In this document: positions 25,772-34,800 of the stretch, piece after piece
Layout: the number at the start of each line of letters is the position of its first letter
Position numbering within the stretch: position 1 is the first letter of the stretch
Source of the DNA: Thermaerobacter marianensis
GTDB lineage: Bacteria > Bacillota > Sulfobacillia > DVGY01
NCBI GenBank assembly: GCA_020724425.1
Contig: DYGY01000003.1
Location: 8,666 to 65,232, forward strand
DNA length: 56,567 nt
Direction of reading: 5' to 3'
Made by a program: the position numbers and the translations under genes
Notes under the pieces: model-generated
The model's input: the letters and a program-made list of their open reading frames with translations, nothing else
Database searches by the model: none
Told to the model about the DNA's origin: nothing

Positions 25772-26638
25772 CTATTTCATTACATTTTTAACAAGGTCAG
25801 CTATTTCCCAGGGTAGTTCAGCTACCGCAACATTAGCCGCATTTAAGGCTTTCACCTTACTCTCATAGGAACCTCTTCCCCGTTCAATAATAGCTCCAGC
25901 ATGACCCATCCTCTTACCTTTAGGTGCATGACGACCTGCTAGATAAGCGACAACAGGCTTAGTCATGCCCTTAATATACTCAGCTGCTTCTTCTTCAGCA
26001 GTACCACCAATTTCACCAACTAAAACTACTGCTTCAGTTTCCTCATCCTGTTCCATCATCTGCAGAACATCGATGAAAGAAAGACCAACAACCCTATCGC
26101 CACCCATACCAACAACAGTGGTTTGACCTAGACCATTTTGACTTAAGTTGTCAGCAATCTGATAACTCAAGGTACCACTGCGAGCAACAATACCGATGGG
26201 TCCCGGCTTATAAATCTGGTTAGGCATAATACCAATCTTGCACTTACCTGGAGATATCAGACCAAAAGTGTTAGGGCCAACAACAGTCGCACCTCTCTCT
26301 TTAGCAAAGGCCTGAATATCTAAGGCATCATGAAGAGGAACATGCTCAGCAATAACTACTACAGTCTGAATACCAGCATCCATGGCTTCAAAAGCGGCAT
26401 CCTTGGCAAAAGGAGCAGGAACAAAGAGAATAGATGCATTAGCTCCATGCTTCTCTTTAGCTTCCTGAACAGTGTCATACACAGGCACACCATGGACAGT
26501 CTGTCCACCTCTGCCAGGAGAAGCACCTGCTACAATCCTTGAACCATAGTCCAGCATCTGCCTTGTATGAAACTGTCCCTGATTTCCTGTCATACCCTGA
26601 ACCAGGACCTTAGTTTTTTCATCAATGATTACAGCCAT
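25772..26638 (-). CDS. sucD: Succinyl-CoA synthetase alpha subunit
   Basis: ADP/GDP-forming succinate-CoA ligase alpha subunit, 288 residues. The CoA-binding fold carries [13 protein letters not shown] near 13-25, and the phosphorylated active-site His is His246 in RMGHAGAI. Its ATG follows the sucC stop directly (TAAATG). With SucC it interconverts succinyl-CoA and succinate with substrate-level phosphorylation. A terminator follows. Confidence 0.97.
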   Translation of the reverse strand: MAVIIDEKTKVLVQGMTGNQGQFHTRQMLDYGSRIVAGASPGRGGQTVHGVPVYDTVQEAKEKHGANASILFVPAPFAKDAAFEAMDAGIQTVVVIAEHVPLHDALDIQAFAKERGATVVGPNTFGLISPGKCKIGIMPNQIYKPGPIGIVARSGTLSYQIADNLSQNGLGQTTVVGMGGDRVVGLSFIDVLQMMEQDEETEAVVLVGEIGGTAEEEAAEYIKGMTKPVVAYLAGRHAPKGKRMGHAGAIIERGRGSYESKVKALNAANVAVAELPWEIADLVKNVMK

Positions 26639-27772
26639 TTATTGTCCCTCCCCTGCACTGGCCAATTCTACAGCTTTCTTTGCTGCTTCTTCCATAGAAG
26701 AGAAAGCATCAATGCCATTTTGTTTTAGAATCTCTACGCCCTCTGCCTCATTGGTACCTACAAGACGCACTACCAGAGGTACAGGAATACCCTGCTGATT
26801 CTTAACAGTCATAATTGCATTAGCAACATCATCACAACGAGTAATGCCACCAAAGATATTAACCAGAATCGCTTTAGGATTAGTGGAAACTAAAGCACCA
26901 ATAGCCTGAGCCATGGGTTCTACACTAGCTCCACCACCAGCATCGAGAAAATTCATCGCTTTACCACCATATTGAGCTAGAACATCAATGGTTGCCATGG
27001 TGATACCAGCACCATTAGCCATAACTGCAATATCGCCATCTAACTCAACATAAGCTAAACCTAAGGCCTGAATCCTCTGTTCAAGCTCAGTAGATTCACT
27101 AATCTTAGGTAACTCGGCATGACGATACATGGCATCATCATCAATTGTAGCACGACCATCAGCTGCTATAACCCGGTCTCCTGAGATAACTAACGGATTA
27201 ATCTCCATTAACTCTGAATCATAATCCTTAAACAACTTGTATAGCTTAAGAGCAATATCAGCTACACCCTTTGCTTCAGCACCACTCAAACCTAAACGAG
27301 CAATTAGTTGCCTGGTATGGTATGGATACAATCCCCAAACAGGATCTATATGCATCTTTACAATATGTTTTTCCGGGACTTCTTCGATATTTACGCCACC
27401 TTCGGTAGAGGCAATCAACAAAGGTTTCTTCGCCTGATTATCAACAGTGATGCCTAGGTAGAATTCCTTCTCGATATTAAGCTTTTCCTCTACTAAGAGC
27501 CTATCGATTGTGTAACCTAAGAGCTCTGTGCCAAAAAGGGCTTCAGCTTCCTTCTTTGCCCCTTCTGCATCATCAGCAAACTTAATTCCCCCAGCCTTAC
27601 CACGTCCACCCATAAGGACTTGGGACTTAACGGCCACTGGTGCACCAATTTCTGCAGCAACTTTGTAAACTTCGTCTGCATTCATTGCCACATTACCTTT
27701 AGGTATGGGAATCCCATACTTAGCAAACAACTCTTTGGCCATGTGTTCATAGAGTTTCACGCTTATCTTCAC
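26639..27772 (-). CDS. sucC: Succinyl-CoA synthetase beta subunit
   Basis: ATP-grasp subunit of succinyl-CoA synthetase, about 375 residues, with LYEHMAKELFAKYGIPIPKG at the start, the glycine-rich GGRGKAGGIKFA near 53, ELMEINPLV and GDRVIAADGRATID near 200-220, and VNIFGGITRCD near 315. GTG 27760 may be the true start (family proteins begin MKLYEH); 27772 is the longest possibility. It lies after an intercistronic hairpin that separates it from the malic enzyme gene. Confidence 0.96.
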   Translation of the reverse strand: MKISVKLYEHMAKELFAKYGIPIPKGNVAMNADEVYKVAAEIGAPVAVKSQVLMGGRGKAGGIKFADDAEGAKKEAEALFGTELLGYTIDRLLVEEKLNIEKEFYLGITVDNQAKKPLLIASTEGGVNIEEVPEKHIVKMHIDPVWGLYPYHTRQLIARLGLSGAEAKGVADIALKLYKLFKDYDSELMEINPLVISGDRVIAADGRATIDDDAMYRHAELPKISESTELEQRIQALGLAYVELDGDIAVMANGAGITMATIDVLAQYGGKAMNFLDAGGGASVEPMAQAIGALVSTNPKAILVNIFGGITRCDDVANAIMTVKNQQGIPVPLVVRLVGTNEAEGVEILKQNGIDAFSSMEEAAKKAVELASAGEGQ

Positions 27773-27804
27773 ACCCTTCCTAAGACTTAAAACCTATTTA
27801 CAGA

Positions 27805-27832
27805 GGAGTGCCGCTGCGAAAAGCGGCACTCC
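27805..27832 (-). terminator. Intercistronic hairpin between malic enzyme and sucC
   Basis: Perfect 11-bp stem GGAGTGCCGCT/AGCGGCACTCC around a 6-base loop. There is no T tract, so it may be an RNA-processing or partial-termination element within the C4-acid operon. Confidence 0.6.
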
Positions 27833-27843
27833 CACCTTCAACC

Positions 27844-29130
27844 TTATTTTATTTCGACAGAGTGTTTCTTAACCCTCTTTACTCTCTCTATTGTTTCTCT
27901 TTCAATTTCAGCTGGATCCCTCATTATTCTGGCTACACCTTCATCCATGGCAGTCTTAGCTACCGCAGCTGCTACTCTAGGTGCGACTAACTCATTCCAT
28001 GGATAAGGGATAATATACTCAGGACCTAATTCCTCCTCAGAAACAAGCTCGGCAATTGCATAGGCTGCAGCAATCTTCATACCTTCAGTGATATCCCGAG
28101 CTCTGACATCTAGTGCTCCTCTAAAAACTCCAGGGAAAGCCAACACGTTATTGATCTGATTTGGAAAATCTGATCTACCTGTACAGATAACCTTGGCTCC
28201 ACCAGCTTCAGCATCATCAGGATAAATCTCAGGAGTTGGATTAGCCATCGCCATGATAATGGCATCAGCAGCCATGCTCTTTACCATATCAACAGTTACT
28301 GCTCCAGCCACAGATAGACCCATAAAGACATCTGTACCCTTAATTACATCGGCAAGACTACCCTTTTTCTTTAACGGATTAGTCTTTTTAGCCATCTCAT
28401 CCTTGAAAGGATTCATCCCTTCGGGACGGCCTTCATAAATGGCACCTTTTGTATCACACAAGATTACATTCTTTACACCCATGTCCATAATCAGCTTAGT
28501 TACAGCTACACCGGAAGCACCGGCACCATTAACAACTACCTCAATCTCATCAATCTTCTTGTCTACAACCTTTAGAGCGTTAATTAAAGCAGCTGCAGCA
28601 ACAATAGCTGTTCCATGCTGATCATCATGGAACACAGGAATATCAATTTCTTTTTTTAGTCTCTCTTCAATCTCAAAACAACGGGGAGCAGAAATATCCT
28701 CAAGGTTGATACCACCAAATGTGGGTGACATCGCTTTTACAATCTCAATGATCTTATCAACCTCTTTAGTATCCAAACAGATGGGGAAACCATCCACATC
28801 AGCAAAACCTTTAAAGAGAACAGCCTTACCCTCCATAACTGGCATAGCGGCTTCAGGACCAATATCACCTAAACCCAAAACAGCCGTACCATCACTAACA
28901 ACCGCCACAAGGTTGTTCTTAGAGGTATAGTCATAAGCCAGATCCTTGTTCTCAGCGATATCAAGACAAGGTTCAGCAACCCCGGGGGTATATGCCAGAC
29001 TAAGATCATGACTATCTCTTAAGGGCACCTTACTGACAACTTCAATCTTCCCTTGATACTTCCTGTGAAAATCCAAAGCCTCTTTTCTCAGCGCATCTGC
29101 AGCTTCCTTACTTACAGCCACACTATCCAT
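27844..29130 (-). CDS. NAD(P)-dependent malic enzyme
   Basis: Oxidative decarboxylation of malate to pyruvate. The 428-residue protein is the short bacterial malic enzyme, without a phosphotransacetylase domain. It has [21 protein letters not shown] near 34-54, [30 protein letters not shown] and the NAD loop [12 protein letters not shown] near 190. GTG at 29121 may be the true start, because AAGGGG lies 7 bases before it and directly abuts the ATG at 29130. It follows the fumarase genes in the same operon. Confidence 0.94.
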   Translation of the reverse strand: MDSVAVSKEAADALRKEALDFHRKYQGKIEVVSKVPLRDSHDLSLAYTPGVAEPCLDIAENKDLAYDYTSKNNLVAVVSDGTAVLGLGDIGPEAAMPVMEGKAVLFKGFADVDGFPICLDTKEVDKIIEIVKAMSPTFGGINLEDISAPRCFEIEERLKKEIDIPVFHDDQHGTAIVAAAALINALKVVDKKIDEIEVVVNGAGASGVAVTKLIMDMGVKNVILCDTKGAIYEGRPEGMNPFKDEMAKKTNPLKKKGSLADVIKGTDVFMGLSVAGAVTVDMVKSMAADAIIMAMANPTPEIYPDDAEAGGAKVICTGRSDFPNQINNVLAFPGVFRGALDVRARDITEGMKIAAAYAIAELVSEEELGPEYIIPYPWNELVAPRVAAAVAKTAMDEGVARIMRDPAEIERETIERVKRVKKHSVEIK

Positions 29131-29146
29131 CCCCTTCGTCCCAATT

Positions 29147-29701
29147 TTAAGCCCTACGATACTCCTTTACACCTTCTTCATAAAGGTCATTCCCATATAT
29201 GTCATTAACTACGATAACCGGGAAATCCTCAACCCAGAGCTTTCGGACAGCCTCTGGTCCCAGTTCATCATAGGCAATAACCTCAGCCTTCTTGATAGAC
29301 TTGGCAATCAAAGCCCCTGCTCCACCAATTGCTGCAAAATATACTGCCTTATGAGTCTTCATAGCCTCCTTGACTTCAGCACTACGAGAGCCCTTACCAA
29401 TCATACCTCTAAGACCCTTTTCAATTAACAGTGGTGTATAGGCATCCATCCTACCACTTGTGGTTGGTCCTGCAGAACCAATAACATCTCCTGGCTTAGC
29501 AGGTGAAGGTCCAACATAGTATATTACCTGTCCATCAATATCAAACGGCAAAGACTCACCCTGTAAAAGGAGGTCAACCATCCGCTTGTGAGCTGTATCT
29601 CTACCTGTAAGGATAGTACCAGTCAAGAAAACTCTATCGCCCGCCTTCAATTTCGCCACACTCTCATCATCAAGCGGGACCTGTAAACGATGTTCAGCCA
29701 C
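29147..29701 (-). CDS. Fumarate hydratase class I, beta (C-terminal) subunit
   Basis: The 184-residue beta subunit of the two-subunit iron-sulfur fumarase. GPTTSGRMDAYTPLLIEKGL near 79-98 and GKGSRSAEVKEAMK are the expected conserved blocks, and the LWVEDFPVIVVND end is typical. Tartrate dehydratase has the same architecture, but the neighbours (Mdh, malic enzyme, SucCD) favour fumarase. It begins 17 bases after the alpha subunit. Confidence 0.92.
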   Translation of the reverse strand: MAEHRLQVPLDDESVAKLKAGDRVFLTGTILTGRDTAHKRMVDLLLQGESLPFDIDGQVIYYVGPSPAKPGDVIGSAGPTTSGRMDAYTPLLIEKGLRGMIGKGSRSAEVKEAMKTHKAVYFAAIGGAGALIAKSIKKAEVIAYDELGPEAVRKLWVEDFPVIVVNDIYGNDLYEEGVKEYRRA

Positions 29702-29717
29702 AATCAGTCAACTCCTT

Positions 29718-30608
29718 TCAGATGATAATATCCTTCTGTCTAGCCGCATGGCACTGAATATTTACAGCCACGGGGAAAGAAGCAATATGTCTTGGATGAG
29801 TCTCAATAGCTAACCACAAAGCAGTTGTTCTTCCTCCAAGCCCCTGAGGTCCAATACCTAGATCATTAACCTTGCTTAATAGTTCCTCTTCTAAAGCCCT
29901 AATATCTGGATCAGAGTGATACTGCCCAACAGGCCTAGTAATAGCCTTCTTAGCCAAATATGCCACCTTATCAAAGGTGCCACCAATCCCCACCCCAACA
30001 ATAATGGGTGGACAGGGATTAGGACCAGCCTGAGCTACCCTATCCAACACAAACCTCTTAACACCCTCCACACCATCAGCAGGTTTTAACATACCCACAG
30101 CACTCATATTCTCGCTGCCCCCGCCTTTAGGTAGAATCTTCATCTTGACCTTATCCCCAGGAACAATATCATAATGAACAATAGCCGGAGTATTATCCCC
30201 CGTATTGCCACCCTTTAAAGGATCCTTTAGAATCGATTTTCTTAAGTATCCTTCTGTATAGCCTCTGGCAACACCAGCATTAATAGCTTCCTCAAGACTA
30301 CCCCCAACAAAATGTACATCCTGACCAATCTCCATAAAGATAACGGCAAACCCTGTATCCTGACAGATTGGCACCCTCTCACCATGAGCAATCTCTGCAT
30401 TCTGGATTATCTGACGCAAAATCTCCTGTCCTGCCGGCGATTCTTCACCAGCCAACCCCTTATGCAGACTATCAATAACATCCTGGTTCAGATCATAATT
30501 GGCTTCCTGAACCATCCGCGCTACTTCATCAGCAACTATCTGCACATCTATTTCTCTCAAAGCAGCTCCCGGCCTGGCCACAACCAGGTCAGCACCCTCC
30601 TTTATCAA
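29718..30608 (-). CDS. Fumarate hydratase class I, alpha (N-terminal) subunit
   Basis: 4Fe-4S-binding alpha subunit of class I fumarase. The cluster cysteines are visible in ICQDTGFAVIF near 97, AGPNPCPPIIVG near 195 and NIQCHAARQ near 285. The start is uncertain: family members begin MREI, which matches TTG 30560 (CGGGAG lies 5-8 bases upstream), while the open frame extends to 30608. Together with the beta subunit it interconverts malate and fumarate. Confidence 0.92.
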   Translation of the reverse strand: MIKEGADLVVARPGAALREIDVQIVADEVARMVQEANYDLNQDVIDSLHKGLAGEESPAGQEILRQIIQNAEIAHGERVPICQDTGFAVIFMEIGQDVHFVGGSLEEAINAGVARGYTEGYLRKSILKDPLKGGNTGDNTPAIVHYDIVPGDKVKMKILPKGGGSENMSAVGMLKPADGVEGVKRFVLDRVAQAGPNPCPPIIVGVGIGGTFDKVAYLAKKAITRPVGQYHSDPDIRALEEELLSKVNDLGIGPQGLGGRTTALWLAIETHPRHIASFPVAVNIQCHAARQKDIII

Positions 30609-30658
30609 AAAATATTCTCCAATATTTCTCTATTTCCTGCTGGTCTTAATACCTGGTG

Positions 30659-31615
<957 letters not shown>

Positions 31616-31622
31616 TTATATA

Positions 31623-31650
31623 AATATATTGTATCAGAAAGGATTGTTAA
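31623..31650 (-). promoter_or_regulatory. Promoter of the mdh operon
   Basis: TTAACA and TATATT separated by 16 bases on the minus strand, about 35 bases upstream of the mdh start. Confidence 0.5.
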
Positions 31651-31698
31651 AATCTTCACTTTATTGACGAAAATTTATCCCTCATATTAAGAAAAATA

Positions 31699-31923
31699 CT
31701 AATCCTCCTGATACTGTTTCATCAAAAAACGCAATTCATCTTCTAAGCGTTTCTGCCGGTTATATAACGTACCTACATAAAAGATAATCAATACCCAGGC
31801 AAGTGAATATGCCAAGAACAACAGCTGTAGAAAAAAGCTATTCCCCCCTCCACTAAAATCCTCAGCATAACCTATACCACTTATCACTAAAACCATTAAC
31901 ACCACCAGTATTCCTTTAATCAT
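31699..31923 (-). CDS. CcmD-like small membrane protein
   Basis: A 74-residue protein with an N-terminal signal-like helix, a second hydrophobic segment (FLAYSLAWVLIIFYVGTLYN near 34-53) and a basic, charged tail (RQKRLEDEL). This matches the size and layout of CcmD, the small subunit that helps release heme-loaded CcmE from CcmABC. The extra N-terminal hydrophobic stretch is unusual for CcmD and may be a cleaved signal. It overlaps ccmC by four bases and ends the ccm operon. Confidence 0.65.
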   Translation of the reverse strand: MIKGILVVLMVLVISGIGYAEDFSGGGNSFFLQLLFLAYSLAWVLIIFYVGTLYNRQKRLEDELRFLMKQYQED

Positions 31924-32600
31924 AATCTCACCTCACGCATTACATTCTTAAACTTTATTAAAGTATCTGTTAACACTTGGGTCCGGTAACGGAACAAAAC
32001 AAGGTACACATACAACAAGGAAAACCCCACCACCGCTATCAGCATAGTCCTTAACATGACATCTGCCATTGCCATTGTTCCACCAGTATTAATAACAGTA
32101 GGATGTACACTCCTCCACCAACTGACAGACAAATGCACAATCGGCACATCGACAAAACCAACAATAGCGAACATGGCAGCAAACCTTGCTCCCTTTTCCC
32201 TTGTCTCTATAGAGGCACGAATCAACAAATATGCTACATAAATGAACCAGAGAATTAGAGTAGTTGTTAACCTAGGTTCCCAGACCCACCAAGCCCCCCA
32301 GATAGCTCTTGACCAGGTAGAACCCATCACCAGAGTAATACTAGTAAATAAGACACCGATCTCTGCTGAGGAAACAGCTAACTGATCATATAATTCCTTC
32401 TTAGAGACCAAGAAAGCAATACTGCTCAAAAACACTACAAAGAAAGCCAAATAGGCATTCCAAGCAGCTGCCACATGAAAATAAAAAACCCTCATCACAT
32501 CTCCCTGAAAACTGTCAGGGGGTGTATATACAAAAGCCATATAAAGAGCAACCAAGACAACAACCAAACTCAAAAACCCTAACCCTCTCTGAATCATCAC
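31920..32600 (-). CDS. ccmC: Heme exporter CcmC
   Basis: Six-helix membrane protein that presents heme to CcmE. The WWD-type motif is WGAWWVWEPRLTTTLILW near 105-122, with conserved histidines in FYFHVAAAWNAY near 40 and in IVHLSVSWWRSVHP near 160-173. The last acidic position of the motif is Glu rather than Asp, a known variation. At 226 residues it is normal. It lies directly downstream of ccmB. Confidence 0.93.
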   Translation of the reverse strand: MMIQRGLGFLSLVVVLVALYMAFVYTPPDSFQGDVMRVFYFHVAAAWNAYLAFFVVFLSSIAFLVSKKELYDQLAVSSAEIGVLFTSITLVMGSTWSRAIWGAWWVWEPRLTTTLILWFIYVAYLLIRASIETREKGARFAAMFAIVGFVDVPIVHLSVSWWRSVHPTVINTGGTMAMADVMLRTMLIAVVGFSLLYVYLVLFRYRTQVLTDTLIKFKNVMREVRL

Positions 32601-33260
32601 CTACACCTCCACTAGATAATCAAACAAGAAATAAGGAACAACAAGAAACAAGATGTCATAAGCAACAATCAACTTCACCCAGCTATGAAACCCCTCATCA
32701 ATACCTTCTAGAATCATCCCTGTAGCTTGAACACTACCTAAAACCAGTGGCAAAAGCACAGGAAACAGCAAAACAGGTAACATTACATCACTAGCCTTTG
32801 TGTAAAGAGCCAGATAAGCCAAAAAAGTCCCAATAGCCGCAAAACCAAAACTGCCTAAAAACAACAACACCATCAAATGTCCTATATGTCCCTGCCACTG
32901 CAAATTAACCATCATGAAAAGCAACGGCACAAAAACAATCTCCAATATTAGGAGAACTAACAGATTCGCCAAGAACTTCCCAAGATAAATACTACCTCTC
33001 TCCACAGGAGCTAGCATTAAACCGGCCAGACAATCATTGTTCTTCTCAACCCCAAAAGACCTATTAAGCCCTAGAATACCCGAGAAATATATAGTTATCC
33101 ATAGGACCCCAGCAAAAACAGAATAGCTTACCCCATCCACTAAAATGACACTAAAAACCACTACAACCAGCAAGGCAAAAATCAGCATCCCCGTCAACAT
33201 GCTCTTTTTTGCCAGCTCAACCTGAAGATCTTTTCTGGCTATTAAAAAGGCTGTTCTCAT
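32601..33260 (-). CDS. ccmB: Heme exporter CcmB
   Basis: Permease subunit of the CcmABC ABC-type complex, 219 residues with six hydrophobic segments. The family block ILGLNRSFGVEKNNDCLAGL near 62-81 is clear. With CcmA it powers release of holo-CcmE from CcmC. Its ATG overlaps the ccmA stop by four bases. Confidence 0.93.
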   Translation of the reverse strand: MRTAFLIARKDLQVELAKKSMLTGMLIFALLVVVVFSVILVDGVSYSVFAGVLWITIYFSGILGLNRSFGVEKNNDCLAGLMLAPVERGSIYLGKFLANLLVLLILEIVFVPLLFMMVNLQWQGHIGHLMVLLFLGSFGFAAIGTFLAYLALYTKASDVMLPVLLFPVLLPLVLGSVQATGMILEGIDEGFHSWVKLIVAYDILFLVVPYFLFDYLVEV

Positions 33261-33901
33261 AAGATCCTCCCGTCTAACCCGTTTAGCCGCCCCTCCTCTA
33301 TAAAGACAATCCTATCTGCTAACTCCTTGCTCTTTCCTAGATCATGGGAAACCATCACTACAGTTTTCCTAAAATTCTTTAGTATACTATCAAGTAACAC
33401 CTGTCCGTTACCATCAAGACCAGTATAGGGTTCATCTAATAAAAGAACATCAGGCTGCAAAAGCAACACTCGACAGAGTGCCAACCTCTGTTGCATACCT
33501 CTAGAAAAGACCTTAACAGGATCCCTAGCAAAACCAATTAACCTGATATGGTCTAGCCATTCCTCTATTCGCCTCTCAATATCATTAACTCCATACAACT
33601 GGCCATAAAACATTAGATTATCCCAAGCCGTCAACTCTTCATAGAGAAAACTATTATGCCCAAGAAAACCAAGACTCTTCCTGTAATAGCTCTCTCTATC
33701 CCTAGTTACCTCCATCCCCTTATACAAAAGCCTACCTGTACTTGGCCTCAAAAGAAGAGCTAATATCTTCAAAAGAGTGCTCTTGCCAGCCCCATTAGCT
33801 CCCATAATCGCTAAAAATTCACCCTCCTGAATATCAAGGCTAATATTATCTAAGACCAATTGTCCCCCATACCCCTTGCTAACTCCCTTAACAGAAAGCA
33901 T
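33257..33901 (-). CDS. ccmA: Heme exporter ATP-binding protein CcmA
   Basis: ABC ATPase of 214 residues: Walker A GANGAGKST at 34-42, Q-loop region GHNSFLYEEL, signature FSRGMQQRLALCR near 129, Walker B VLLLDEPYTG near 150 and switch His in VMVSHD near 182. Context (ccmB and ccmC downstream) makes it CcmA rather than a generic transporter ATPase. Confidence 0.94.
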   Translation of the reverse strand: MLSVKGVSKGYGGQLVLDNISLDIQEGEFLAIMGANGAGKSTLLKILALLLRPSTGRLLYKGMEVTRDRESYYRKSLGFLGHNSFLYEELTAWDNLMFYGQLYGVNDIERRIEEWLDHIRLIGFARDPVKVFSRGMQQRLALCRVLLLQPDVLLLDEPYTGLDGNGQVLLDSILKNFRKTVVMVSHDLGKSKELADRIVFIEEGRLNGLDGRIL

Positions 33902-33912
33902 AAAACCCCTCC

Positions 33913-34800
33913 CTAGGAGTCCTTAAGCTCTATTGCCAAAGTAACCTCTGCAAGAAAACTCTTTAAGGTCTTCTCTTCACGATACTTCCTAGAAGACAAC
34001 TCGCCTGTACTAAACTTTTCTTCTAAAAGAAGAAGCCTTGCCATTAGATCCTTCTGTAAAGACCTAAGCTCAGACACATCAGAATACTTAAGATCAATAT
34101 AGCCATGTTCCCTACCCAAACTTCCATGGAACTTTTGCCAGTATGTATGAACAGCAAAAGCTATAAACAGCCCTGAAAGAAACAACCAAAAACCCCAGTG
34201 CGACGCATTTAACAAAGGTAACTCCTGATTGTAAGCTATGTTAGCCGGGCCCAACACCATACCAGTTCCCTCAGCAAGAACCATTCCCACCGTCTCCCCA
34301 GCAGGTATCTTTAAAGCATAATACTGCTGCCATAGGACATTTCCATCACTAACTAAATCAGCCTCAAACAACTCGGTATTTCGTAAAGATAACTGACCAC
34401 TGTCTACCAGCACAAAAAAGTTATCAGTAGAGTATCTAATCTCTTTTCCTAAATATTCTCCCATGACTTCCAAGGGCAGATAATACATCAAAGTTATATC
34501 CAAAGAATCACCTGGAAGAATCTCTCCGCTTAAGACAATCCCACCCGCAAGCTCCTGTACTTCTCCATAGGGTCTTCCACCTAAGAACGAAACATCAACA
34601 TAGCCTGGCCAAAGACCAATATATACTTCATCAACACTGTTCTTGGAATAGTTCACAAACCTTATAACCTGAAAGACCTCAATATTCTCCCCTAGAATCT
34701 GAATAAACTGATGTTCAACCTCAACAACCAATTGTTCAGAACTAGAAACAACAGGACTCATTAAAAGGATTAGAAGCAGAATAGCAATAGCTGTTCTCAT
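33913..34800 (-). CDS. Unrecognised exported membrane protein within the ccm operon
   Basis: About 295 residues starting at ATG 34800 (GGGGAG upstream). Layout: an N-terminal signal sequence or anchor (1-20), an extracytoplasmic beta-rich domain to about 200, one transmembrane helix (WGFWLFLSGLFIAFAVHTYW), and a cytoplasmic tail of about 70 residues. The tail contains a SHOCT-like segment (LEEKFSTGELSSRKY). I do not recognise the family. It lies between ccmF and ccmA, where CcmH/CcmI functions would be expected, but there is no CxxC motif, so it is not CcmH. Confidence 0.75.
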   Translation of the reverse strand: MRTAIAILLLILLMSPVVSSSEQLVVEVEHQFIQILGENIEVFQVIRFVNYSKNSVDEVYIGLWPGYVDVSFLGGRPYGEVQELAGGIVLSGEILPGDSLDITLMYYLPLEVMGEYLGKEIRYSTDNFFVLVDSGQLSLRNTELFEADLVSDGNVLWQQYYALKIPAGETVGMVLAEGTGMVLGPANIAYNQELPLLNASHWGFWLFLSGLFIAFAVHTYWQKFHGSLGREHGYIDLKYSDVSELRSLQKDLMARLLLLEEKFSTGELSSRKYREEKTLKSFLAEVTLAIELKDS

